Shown here piece by piece: positions 18,610 to 28,900 of a stretch of 64,000 nt of DNA. Numbering within the stretch: position 1 is the first letter of the stretch; each line of letters begins with the position of its first letter. The stretch comes from Bacteroidota bacterium (lineage in GTDB: Bacteria > Bacteroidota > Bacteroidia > UKL13-3). The notes below the pieces were generated by a model. It ran no database searches. It saw only the letters and a program-made list of their open reading frames with translations, and was not told the DNA's origin. Where the stretch lies: positions 1 through 64,000 of the forward strand of contig JAIXSO010000011.1 in NCBI GenBank assembly GCA_027484685.1. The letters are read 5' to 3'. The position numbers and the translations under genes were made by a program.

Positions 18610-18793
18610 AGTTTGAAGTGTAAAGTTTGAAGTGTAAAGTATGAAGTATGAAAAACTTTCAAACCTTCAAACCTTCAAACCTTCCAACTTTCTAAACTTT
18701 CTAAACTTCCTAAACCCTCCAAACAGAACATAAACACATATTAACTTAAACACTTAAACACATACTAACTTAAACACTCCAAAACACTTAAAC
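18610..18793. repeat. low-complexity gtttgaag / cttcaaac tract
   Basis: The stretch starts with direct repeats of AAGTTTGAAGTGTA, continues with TTCAAACC repeats and ends with ACTTAAACAC repeats. The first and second blocks are complementary, so the 5' part can fold into a long hairpin. It separates the phosphopantetheinyl transferase gene from the epimerase gene. No gene is seen. Confidence 0.6.
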
Positions 18794-19198
18794 ATGTTAA
18801 ACAATATAGAACACATAGGCATAGCTGTAAAAAATGCAGAAGAAAGTATCAAATTATTCAATGCATTATTTAATACCACACCCTATAAAGAAGAAGCAGT
18901 GGTAAGCGAAAATGTAAAAACTGTTTTTTACAAAACGGGCGAAACCAAAGTAGAGCTTTTACAAGCTACTAGCGATGATAGTGCTATTGCAAAATTTATT
19001 GAGAAAAAAGGTGAAGGCATTCACCACATGGCATTTGCAGTAACCGATATTTATGCTGAAATAAATAGATTAAAGTCAGAAGGATTTGTATTTATAAACG
19101 AAACTCCAAAACAAGGAGCTGATAATAAGCTAATTGTATTTTTACACCCTAAAAGCAGCAATGGTGTATTAATAGAATTATGCCAAGAAATAATTTAA
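18794..19198 (+). CDS. mce: methylmalonyl-CoA epimerase
   Basis: The product is 134 residues, the usual size. It is a vicinal-oxygen-chelate fold protein with metal and catalytic positions His7, Glu54 (VELLQ), His77-His78 (GIHHMAF) and Glu129 (LIELC). The N-terminal IEHIGIAV and central EGIHHMA are diagnostic. It interconverts the (R) and (S) forms of methylmalonyl-CoA in propionate/succinyl-CoA metabolism. The mutase is not in this window. The gene stands alone after a low-complexity tract. Confidence 0.93.
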   Translation: MLNNIEHIGIAVKNAEESIKLFNALFNTTPYKEEAVVSENVKTVFYKTGETKVELLQATSDDSAIAKFIEKKGEGIHHMAFAVTDIYAEINRLKSEGFVFINETPKQGADNKLIVFLHPKSSNGVLIELCQEII

Positions 19199-19304
19199 TG
19201 ATTTGAAGAGTTATTGGTAAATTTTTTCTTGTCCTAGTTCAATGCACAGGTTTTAAATTGATAGCATCTTTGTACTGTAAAATCAATCAAAAAAATATTG
19301 AGTT

Positions 19305-20204
19305 ATGGAACGTAAAGATTTTATTAAAAAAGGTCTTTTTGGTACCAGCATGTTTGTAGCTTCGGCTGCAATAGGTAATGTAATTAAGAATGAAATTGAC
19401 GAGTTGCAAAATTTAGATGCTGTTCCAATTACTGAAAATATTTTAGGATTTAATCATTTACCAAATAACAATTCAAAAATTATGGAAAATATAATTTTGC
19501 ATAAAGCCGATACAAGAGGCAATGCTGACCACGGATGGCTAAAAAGTAAACATACTTTTAGTTTTGCTAATTATTACAACCCCGATAGAATGCACTTTGG
19601 TGTATTAAGGGTTTTAAACGATGATAGTGTGGAAGGTGGAATGGGTTTTGGAACTCATCCGCACGATAATATGGAAATTATCAGTATTCCACTAGAGGGC
19701 GATTTACAGCACAAAGACAGCATGAATAATGTGGCTGTAATAAAAAGTGGCGATATACAAGTAATGAGTGCCGGAACTGGTATTTACCACAGCGAGTACA
19801 ATAAAAACCAAGATAAGTTGGTTAAATTTTTACAAATTTGGGTGTTTCCAAACAAAAAAAATGTAACACCTCGCTACGATCAAATTACACTAAACTTAGC
19901 TGATAGGCATAATAATTTACAACAAATTCTTTCGCCAAATCAAGATGATGCAGGTGTTTGGATTCACCAAGATGCATGGTTTAGTTTAGGCAAATTTGAC
20001 AAAGATTTTTCTATAAAATACCAAACCAAACGCAAAGAAAATGGCGTGTATATATTTGTGCTTAAAGGCGATTTAACCATTAATAATACAACCGTTAATA
20101 CCAGAGACGGAATAGGAATAACCAACACTGAAAATATTGATATTAAAGCCATTACACAAGATGCTGAAATATTAGTAATGGATGTTCCAATGACAATGGC
20201 TTAG
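19305..20204 (+). CDS. pirin-family protein with an N-terminal export-like extension
   Basis: The product is 299 residues. The pirin core begins near residue 59 (MENIILHKADTRG) and shows the cupin metal motifs HPHDNMEI and SAGTGIYHSE. Pirins act as quercetinase-like or redox-sensing iron proteins. Before the core lies RKDFIKKG followed by a hydrophobic run (TSMFVASAAIG), which resembles a Tat-type signal with RK in place of RR. If real, this pirin is exported; otherwise translation may start at the internal Met. An ATG at 19305 with a normal gap upstream supports the long form. Confidence 0.88.
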   Translation: MERKDFIKKGLFGTSMFVASAAIGNVIKNEIDELQNLDAVPITENILGFNHLPNNNSKIMENIILHKADTRGNADHGWLKSKHTFSFANYYNPDRMHFGVLRVLNDDSVEGGMGFGTHPHDNMEIISIPLEGDLQHKDSMNNVAVIKSGDIQVMSAGTGIYHSEYNKNQDKLVKFLQIWVFPNKKNVTPRYDQITLNLADRHNNLQQILSPNQDDAGVWIHQDAWFSLGKFDKDFSIKYQTKRKENGVYIFVLKGDLTINNTTVNTRDGIGITNTENIDIKAITQDAEILVMDVPMTMA

Positions 20205-20207
20205 ATG

Positions 20208-20340
20208 TTAGACCATAGTCAATAGACCATAGATGATGGTTGGTAGACCATAGTCGATAGACCATAGATAATTGTTGATAGGCGAATAATAAAAAACTAT
20301 GGTCTATGGTCCATGGACTATAAACTAAAAAACAATCCAA
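20208..20340. repeat. low-complexity gaccatag intergenic repeat
   Basis: Variants of AGACCATAGTCAATAG and TATGGTCTATGG recur several times, in both orientations, so the left and right parts can pair. It belongs to the same word family as 10118-10195. It lies between the pirin and YceI genes and has no coding role. Confidence 0.6.
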
Positions 20341-20367
20341 CAATTTAACAATTTAAAAAATAAAATT

Positions 20368-20901
20368 ATGACAACAACAAAATGGGCATTAGACCCAACA
20401 CATTCAGAAATTGGATTTAAAGTAAAACATATGATGTTTACTAACGTATCAGGTAACTTTACTAGCTTTAATGTTACAGCCGAAACCAGTGATGATAATT
20501 TTGCAGGTGCAAAAATTGAATTTACTGCAGACACCGCATCAGTTAACACTAACAATGAACAAAGAGATGGTCATTTAAAAAGTGGTGATTTTTTTGATGC
20601 GGAAACTTTCCCAAAAATTACTTTTTCAGCAACAAGCTACACACAAGTTAGTGGCAGCGATTACGAATTAGTAGGAAATTTAACTATTAAAGATGTAACT
20701 AAATCGGTTACTTTAAACGTTGAAAACGGTGGTTTAATGAAAGATCCTTGGGGTAATTTAAAAGCTGGTTTTACTATTTCTGGTAAAATTAACAGAAACG
20801 ACTTTGGTTTAGTTTGGAATGCTGCATTAGAAACTGGCGGAGTTTTAGTAAGCGAAGAAGTTAAAATTAACTGCGAAATACAATTAGTTAAACAAGCATA
20901 A
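20368..20901 (+). CDS. YceI-family protein
   Basis: The product is 177 residues. It has the lipocalin-like YceI pattern: WALDPTHSEIGFKVKHMMF at the start, EQRDGHLKSGDFFDAETFPKITF in the middle, LTIKDVTKSVTL, and KINRNDFGLVW near the end. These proteins bind isoprenoid or other lipophilic ligands. There is no signal peptide, so this is a cytoplasmic form. It overlaps the nitroreductase start by one base (TAATG), which argues for joint production. Confidence 0.92.
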   Translation: MTTTKWALDPTHSEIGFKVKHMMFTNVSGNFTSFNVTAETSDDNFAGAKIEFTADTASVNTNNEQRDGHLKSGDFFDAETFPKITFSATSYTQVSGSDYELVGNLTIKDVTKSVTLNVENGGLMKDPWGNLKAGFTISGKINRNDFGLVWNAALETGGVLVSEEVKINCEIQLVKQA

Positions 20902-21473
20902 TGAGTTTATCAAATTCAGAAACGACTATTATTGGTGCCATCAAAAATAGATGGAGTGCTCGTAGTTTTTCGGAACAAGCCATTGCCAAAAATGATTTAT
21001 TAACCATTATTGAGGCTGGTACTTGGGCTTTTAGTGCCATGAATGAGCAACCTTGGCAAGTTATTGCAGCGCATAAAGGAACAGAAACATATAATAAAAT
21101 TTTGTCGACTTTGATGCCTGGCAATACACCTTGGGCTCAACATGCAGCAGCTTTTATTGTAACCATTGTACGAACTACATTAAGCAAAGATGGCATTACA
21201 GCTAATGGCACTGCTGAACACGACTTAGGAGCTTTTAATGCTACAATGGCAATTCAAGGTAGCGCTATGGGCATAATAACTCATCCAATGGGTGGTTTTG
21301 ATAAAAATAAAACCAAAGAAATTTTTAACTTATCCGAAACTCAAAAACCAATGGCTGTAATAGCATTGGGGTATTTAGATAGTGTAGACAAATTACCTGA
21401 ACCCTATAAAACTAGAGAGCTTTCGCCAAGAGTTAGAAAACCAATAAACGAAATAATTTTAGGTCATGAATAA
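20901..21473 (+). CDS. nitroreductase-family flavoprotein
   Basis: The product is 190 residues. RWSARSFSEQAI near the N-terminus and AGTWAFSAMNEQPWQV are the FMN-binding signatures of the nitroreductase fold; DLGAFNATMAIQGSAMG and KPMAVIALGYLD complete the family pattern. It is an FMN-dependent NAD(P)H oxidoreductase whose natural substrate is unknown. It is coupled to YceI upstream and overlaps the degenerate receiver gene downstream by 8 bases. Confidence 0.9.
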   Translation: MSLSNSETTIIGAIKNRWSARSFSEQAIAKNDLLTIIEAGTWAFSAMNEQPWQVIAAHKGTETYNKILSTLMPGNTPWAQHAAAFIVTIVRTTLSKDGITANGTAEHDLGAFNATMAIQGSAMGIITHPMGGFDKNKTKEIFNLSETQKPMAVIALGYLDSVDKLPEPYKTRELSPRVRKPINEIILGHE

Positions 21474-21783
21474 AATAAATATTTTAGTAATTGGCAGACA
21501 CCAGCAAATAACTAAAACCTTGTTAAACTTGGTAAATAAAATAGAGAATTGCGTGGGACTTTCGGCTTTAACCGATGATGATGCCATAAAAATATTTAAT
21601 GAAAACAAAATAGACTTAGTATTATTAAGCAGCGGAATACCCGAAGAGAGCGAACAACTAATTAGGAAAAATTTCACTGATGAAAATCCAAACATTAAGA
21701 TAATACAACATTATGGTGGTGGAAGTGGTTTACTAAATAATGAAATATTAGAAGCCATGAATAACCCAACTATAACTGTTTAA
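21466..21783 (+). CDS. degenerate receiver-like protein
   Basis: The product is 105 residues. The fold pattern (INILVIGRHQQITKTLL, KIDLVLLSSGIPEES, IKIIQHYGGGSGLL) resembles a response-regulator receiver, but the phospho-acceptor Asp is replaced by Ser in VLLSSG and the acidic pair after strand 1 is missing. It therefore cannot be phosphorylated in the usual way. It overlaps the nitroreductase gene by 8 bases and is followed by a terminator, so it ends the YceI-nitroreductase operon. Confidence 0.75.
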   Translation: MNKINILVIGRHQQITKTLLNLVNKIENCVGLSALTDDDAIKIFNENKIDLVLLSSGIPEESEQLIRKNFTDENPNIKIIQHYGGGSGLLNNEILEAMNNPTITV

Positions 21784-21800
21784 TAATTCCTCAATTTATA

Positions 21801-21830
21801 AAAAAAGCTGTCTTATAGACGGCTTTTTTT
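21801..21830 (+). terminator. intrinsic terminator of the YceI operon
   Basis: GCTGTCT (21807-21813) pairs with AGACGGC (21817-21823), with flanking A and T runs that extend the stem. The T run ends at 21830. It lies 18 bases after the last stop. Confidence 0.8.
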
Positions 21831-22497
21831 ACGAACTCAAGCTAGCATTAAATAATCCAAATCCACACAACCTTGCTTAATAGATTCATTAATCAAAAAA
21901 ATTATACTGTTTAATTTCATTAAAAATAATCCTAGTAATTCACTCAGATGAAGAAATTACAATTTTTCTAGTTTTTTACACAAAATTACTTCAAATAGAA
22001 TAGAATTTGCGCAAAAACTGACACTTTGCTGTTCAAATAAGCCTGACGAGTGGCATTTTTATGCAAATTAAATAAAAAACACAGCCACCTAAACCTGTTA
22101 ACAAACATGTTGATAACCTACAGATATTAAAAAGGTGCTTTATATAAAAATAACTCCAATCGTCATAGTTAGCAATCTACCTAACACATAGTAGGCAAAT
22201 ATTTTTTAGGGTTAAATTACTTTTGAGTTTAGGAAAAGTACCAGTAATGAATGCTAAAACAGTTTAAACAAATGTAAAACTCGCAAAATCAGCATTTTTG
22301 GTACTATTCAGGAAAAAATTGAGACTATTTTGGAACAAGTTTTACCAAAACGGGAAAAAATTAGACGAAAAAGCAACTATATAAAAACAGACTAAATAAC
22401 ATTACAGCAGTTTAAACTCATAAAAATGCCAAAATTCACCAATTAAGCAATAAAGGCACAGTTTTAACAGTATTTATTTTGATAAAATATTAAAATC
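21831..22497. other. long gene-free stretch before the adhesin locus
   Basis: No open frame with coding character is seen on either strand in these 667 bases. The only motif I can name is TACTTTTG at 22218-22225, a match to the Bacteroidota -7 box, 272 bases before the next start. If used, it would give a long 5' leader. Confidence 0.4.
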
Positions 22498-22947
22498 ATG
22501 AAGAACAAAAAACAAAAAAGTGTAATTAATGAGACAAAAGGTAAATTAAAAATTAGAACAATGTTATTTCTAGTTTTTTCTTTAACCATGAGTTTTAACT
22601 GGGTTAATGCTCAATCAAACACTAAAATTACTGATAATGATAAAATTAACAGTGATGCTTTTAAAGCAAAGGTTGGTACTGCTAGGTTAGTTGAATTCAA
22701 AAAACTAGAAAGTTTGATTATTCCAAAATCAACAGCTGCGGGTGTAGCTCCTGAGGGAGAACATTTTATTGGGCAATATGCAATGACAGAAACTGAGCTG
22801 GTTTTTTTACTAGGTGCACCAGATGTAAAAGTATCGAGTGTTATTTATCAATATAATTTAGGTAATGGAAACTCAAGCTGCAAACTTTACGTAGGTATTG
22901 ATGCCGAAGGATATGTTAGCTATTCGGTTTTAAAATCTTGCAATTAA
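22498..22947 (+). CDS. small exported protein preceding the giant adhesin
   Basis: The product is 149 residues with a long charged n-region and a signal core (TMLFLVFSLTMSFNWVNAQS). The mature part is about 110 residues. Its end, FLLGAPDVKVSSVIYQYNLG followed by LYVGIDAEGYVSYSV, resembles the outer-membrane SmpA/BamE-type lipoprotein fold in motif order, but this is a weak resemblance. It sits 29 bases before the adhesin gene and is probably transcribed with it, so it may assist folding or attachment of the adhesin. Confidence 0.75.
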   Translation: MKNKKQKSVINETKGKLKIRTMLFLVFSLTMSFNWVNAQSNTKITDNDKINSDAFKAKVGTARLVEFKKLESLIIPKSTAAGVAPEGEHFIGQYAMTETELVFLLGAPDVKVSSVIYQYNLGNGNSSCKLYVGIDAEGYVSYSVLKSCN

Positions 22948-22976
22948 TTTAACTACCACATTTAAAATCATATATT

Positions 22977-25900
22977 TTGAAAAATAAATTCAACAATTCG
23001 AAAAAAAGAACCCAAGTACAGTATTTATTTATTGTACTGTTATTGTTTATTGGCAGTGTAGCCAATGCACAATATTTGTTTCAAATAACTGGTTCAAGTA
23101 ATTTGGCTTCGGTAAATACTGGTAGTACGTTTGTGTACACCATTAATTATTCAACAGCGGGAAATACTACAAGTGGTCAAAATGTTGTGGCAACTATTAA
23201 TTTGCCTAGTAACGTTTCACCTAGTAGCACCTCTCCTTTTAGTAATTCAATAAGTTTCCCAACTTCGCAGGTTACAAACGCTACTTACAATAGTTCAAGT
23301 AACACAGTTACCATAACTTATATCAATCCATTACCTGCAGGTGCAGCTGGACAAATACAGTTATCGTTAAGGTATTCAAATGGAAATACACCAAATGGAT
23401 ATGCCCCTGATATTTTTACAAAAGTTACATTTTCTAATTCGTTAAGTGTAAGTCCTACATACAGCGATACAATAAATGTAAATGCCATAGCAGCCAATAA
23501 TTTCACAGTTTCAAAAGTTAGAAACTCAGGAGGAGCTATTAATGATTTAACAATTTACAGATTAAATATAAGCAACTCAGGAAGCAGCAGCGCAGCTTTA
23601 ACTTTAACCAACCCAACATTAGTTGATACTTTAGCAGCCGGTGTTGAATTTGTTGAAGCAACTTCTTTTAATGGATCAAACGCACCTATTTACAACCCTT
23701 CTAATAGAACAATTACTTGGACTTGGACAAGTGGTATGTTTAATACCAATTATTCAGGCACAGCTTATATAAGTGTAAAACATCCAAATTCATCATTTGC
23801 TTTAGGTAATACTGTTTGTAACAGAGCATATTTAACTGGTAATATTCCAACTTTGCCGTTAGGAAATAATACTTCATCTACCAAAAGTGGAAATGTATGT
23901 TTTGGATTAGCAGCACCAGCCGCTGCTGCCGTTTGTAGTGGAGGTGGAATTACTGCCGCTACTGCAAGCTGGTTAAACAAACATGTACTTTCAGGAACAA
24001 GTGGCAACTCATTTTCAAACGGTTGGTCTAATACAGGAAATACTCAATTAGACTCCGTAATTTTAACTTACACCATTGATAAGCGTGTAGATGTAAATAC
24101 CATTTCAATTGGTAAATTAGTAGATGGATTGGCAAGAACAAGCCGAGACACAGTTCAATTAAGATACAAAACTAACTTAAACAGTAATTACACTTTAAAA
24201 GGAACTTATATTGTAACTAACGATATGAGTGTACCTATTACTTTACCAGCCGGTGAGTATTTAACAGATGTAAATTTTGTTATTTATGGAGATTTACCAA
24301 TTGGTGGTAGCCAAAGTTTAACATATAGTGGAAATGTGAGAAGTACTGCTCAAGGTGCTAAAGATGGTTCAGCAATTATAGAAGGAACTACTTATAATCC
24401 TTCTAATCCAGGTGATGATGGAACTTTAATTACCAATAATTCAACGGGTAAATATTATTACAATGGTGTGGCTACTAATTACTCAAACTGTAATGGAGTT
24501 GCTGAAATTTTTATTCCAAAACCAGTATTTAATACACCTAACAAATCAATTACCAATTCAAGCTCAAGTTTAAGAGCGAGTGATACTATTAATTACAGAT
24601 TTAGTATTCAATTAGGTGGTAATGTAAATGCTCAAAATGTAGTAGTTTACGATACGTTAGATTCAAGATTAAACTTTGTAGCAGGTTCAGGTAGTGTGGT
24701 AATTAACAGTGTTACCATTAACCCAACGGTAAATGGCAATATTTTGATTTGGAACCTAGGAACTTTAAATGCTGGTGCAACATATACCATTAATTTTAAA
24801 GCAGAGATTAAACCAGGCACACCTGCTAACACCATTCCAAATAAAATTTATATTACAAGTAGTAATGCATTATTTCCAAATGGAGTAAACTCAAATACAA
24901 ACATAACTGTTGTTTCAAATATTGCCTTGGTAGCTTACAAAGGTCAAAACGGTTGTGATACTAGTTTTGTTTATTACCCAACTAACGCTACTACCCAAGA
25001 AGGTGGTTTAGTAAATTATAAAATAACAGTTAAAAACCAAGGAAATATTTCTGCAAAAGATTTAACATTAATTGATGTATTTCCATTTATTGGCGATACA
25101 AGAGGTTCTCAATGGTTTCCAAATTTGGTTGGACCAGTAACTTTAAGCGATCCTAATTCGACAGTTTATTATAACACAGTGAGCAATCCTTGTTATGCTG
25201 ATTTTGTGCCAGCGGTAAATATGCCAAGTTGTAATGCTCCAAATTGGACATTAACACCTCCAATGGATATTACAAGTGTAAAAGCAATCAAAATTGTAAG
25301 AAACGTAAATTTACCAGCTTTAGATAGTATAGTTTTTTCATGGCCAATGCGTGTACCAATTGGTACCCCATCAAACATTATTATGAACAATACCATTTAC
25401 TACCAAGTAAGTAGAGCTGATATGGCAGGAACTACGGGAAGATTATTGCCAGCAGCTCCAAATCAAGTTGGCATGGTAACTAGCTGTACTCCTGTTTTAG
25501 GTTCTATTGGTAACTATGTTTGGTTTGATGCCAATAAAAATGGTTTACAAGATGAACCAGCAGCTAATGGAATTAACGGTTTAAAAATTTATTTATACGG
25601 AACCGGACCTGACAGTGTAATGGGCGGTGGCGATGATGTTTTATTAGACTCAACTTTCTCAGCTAATGACTTCAATGGTAATCCAGGTTATTATAAATTT
25701 GTGGAGTTAAAATCAGGAAAATATTATGTAAACTTCCAAACTAATTACAGTGAATTTTTAGCAACACCAAATGTAAATCAAGCTTCGCAAATTAATGGAA
25801 ATAGCGATGCCGCTTTAGGAACAGGAAACAGCGGTTTAGTAACCATCAATACTAGCGCTTCGGGTGTTGATAAAGATAACAACACCATTGATGCTGGTTA

Positions 25901-28900
25901 CTATATCAAAGGTTCGTTAGGTAATTATGTTTGGTTTGATGATAATAAAAATGGTTCTCAAGATGAGCCTGCATCAAATGGAATTAACGGACAAAAAGTT
26001 TACTTATTAAAAAATACCAGCGGAAGCACTTACGTTGTAATTGACTCAACAATAACTGCCAATGACGTTTCTGGAAATCCTGGTTATTATAATTTTGTAA
26101 TAGATGTAGTTGGAACTTACAAAGTACAATTCCCTACAGGAATTAGCACAAAAGTTATCACTAATCAAAATGGTGCAGCAGGTGTTAATGGCAATAGCGA
26201 CCCTAACACCACAACTGGTTTAAGCAATGCCATTGTTATGAATTTAATTGGTGGTGGAATTAACCAACATAACCCAACCATTGATGCTGGTTATAGATGC
26301 GATGTTGCAACTCCAACCATTAGCGGAAACGGAACTGGAAACGGTGGAGGAAGATGCGAAAATGGCACCAATATTACTTTAACTAGTTCTCCTGCTTTTG
26401 CTTACCAATGGTTTAAAAACAATGTGGCTTTGGTTGGCGAAACTAACCAAACACTTGTTACCAATAATGTAACAGGAACTTACCATGTAGTAACTTACGA
26501 CAATGCTGGTTGTAACTCAAGTTTATCAAATACCATTAATGTGATAACTTATGCTAAACCAAATGCTAACTTCACTCCTACTGATACTTTAATGTGTTTA
26601 GGAACAAATACTTTTACATTTAATAACACAACTTCTATAAGTAGTGGAACTTTTAATAGCAGTTGGAATTTTGGTGATAACACCACTTCATCAGCAGTTA
26701 GCCCTACTAAAGTTTATAGTGCAGTAGGTAACTATACAATAAAATTAATTACTAGTACAAGTAATGGTTGTATTGATTCTATTACCAAAAATATTGTGGT
26801 AACAAATACGCTATCTAGTGGCGGAACAATTGGTTCAACTGAAGATTTTTGTGGTACATTTAATCCAAGTTTGATTACTAATATTACATCACCAACAGGT
26901 GGATTTGGAGCCTTAGAATACCAATGGTATTATAACTTAAACAACGAAACAACCAATACTGGTTCAAATGGATGGGTATTAATAGCTGGTGCAAATTCAG
27001 CTACCTACGATCCTGGTATTATTACACAAACTACATATTATATCCGCATGTCGAGAAGTGTTGGTTGTGGCGATTTTACCGGCAGTAATGTAATAGCTAA
27101 AATTGTTAGACCTTTCCCAGTAGCTAATTTTACTATCAATAATGCTGTTCAGTGTTTAGATCAAAATAGCTTTGAATTTACCGATTCAACAGTGACAAAT
27201 GCTGATAATACTATTAACAATACTTGGTCGTTTGGCGATTTAACATCGGCTAATGGAATAAATTCCGTTAAAAGTTATAGTGCAAATGGTACTTATTTGA
27301 TTAAATTAGTTACTACTAACTCTTATGGTTGTAAAGATTCTATTTCAAAATCGGTTTACGTTGGTAACCCTACTGCTGCATTTACTTATACTAATAAGTG
27401 TAATGGTGTTATTGAATTTGAAAACAATTCAATAAATGCTAATAACTATGAATGGATTTTTGAAAATGGTTATAGCTATTGTACCAATTCAATGAACAAT
27501 TTTAGCAGAACATTTGCTCCTGGTACACAAAGAGTAATTTTAATTGCTAAAAATGGTGGTTTATGTGCTGATACATTTAGTCAAAACATTACCATTTTAC
27601 CTAATCCAGTAGCAATATTTAGTGCATATGCAATTGGTTGTACTAAGACTGTTAAATTCAGTAACTTCTCAGTAGGAACAACTGAATACAAATGGGATTT
27701 TGGAGTAAATTCAACTTTGAGTGATACAAGTAACTTACAAAACCCAGTTTATACTTATGCCACAGACGGTACCTATCAAGTAAAATTAATAGCTAAAACC
27801 ATTGAAGGTTGTCAAGATTCGTTATCCACTACTGTAAATGTTAATTCTGTTGGAATTAACCCAACAGCTAATTTTACTATCAACAATTTATCAAGCACTT
27901 GTGTAAATAGATATTCATTTACCAATACATCTACCAATGCTGTTTCATACCAATGGCTATTTAGCGATGGTTCTACTGTAAATAGCACAAATGCAAGCAA
28001 AAGCTTTGGTGCTGCTGGTACTTATCAAGTTATGCTAGTAGCCAAATCAGCTAGCAATTGCTACGATACCATTGTAAAAACTGTAAATGTATTAACTAGT
28101 TCAACTGGCCCTATTGCTTCATTTAGCCCAAGTGCTACTCAATCATGTTTAGCTAATAATAGCTTTGAATTTAACAATAGTTCATACTTTGTAGGTAATG
28201 GTTGGATTCCTCAATACGAATGGGATTTTGGAAATGGAACTAGTAATAATGTAAACACATTTATTTATAACAAACATTTCGATTCTTCTGGCGTTTACAC
28301 TGTTCGTTTAATAGCAACAGGTTCAAACGGTTGTAAGGATACTGCTTACCAAACTATTGAAATATTACCTTCACCTAGAGCATTATTTACAGGATTTACA
28401 AACTGTGGAATGACCTTAGCTGTAAATAATACTTCGAGCAATGCAGTTGCATATATTTGGGACTTTGGCGATAATAGTAACTCTCGCACCTCTGCCTTAA
28501 CCTTTAACCATACTTATAATAACCAAAATTGGTATAATGTAAGTTTAATAGCTATTGGTTCAAATGGCTGTAAAGATTATGCGTCTAAAACAATCATTGC
28601 TTCAGTCGGCCAATTACCAGTTGCTTTATTTGGATACGATACAGTAGCTTGTTCTGGCGCTATTCGCTTTAAAAACTTAACCACTGGCGCATCAGAATTT
28701 AATTGGAATTTTGGCGATGGTTCACCAATTGCTTATGTTTCAAATCCTGTAAAAGTTTATAATGCAGCAGGAACTTACACTGTAACTTTAACGGCTTCAA
28801 ATGGCGATAATTGTTTAACTACTTACACCATGCAAGTTAACGCGCCAGCTGGACAAAACATTGCTTTACCAAAAGCAGGATTTACTCACAGCATTGGTAC

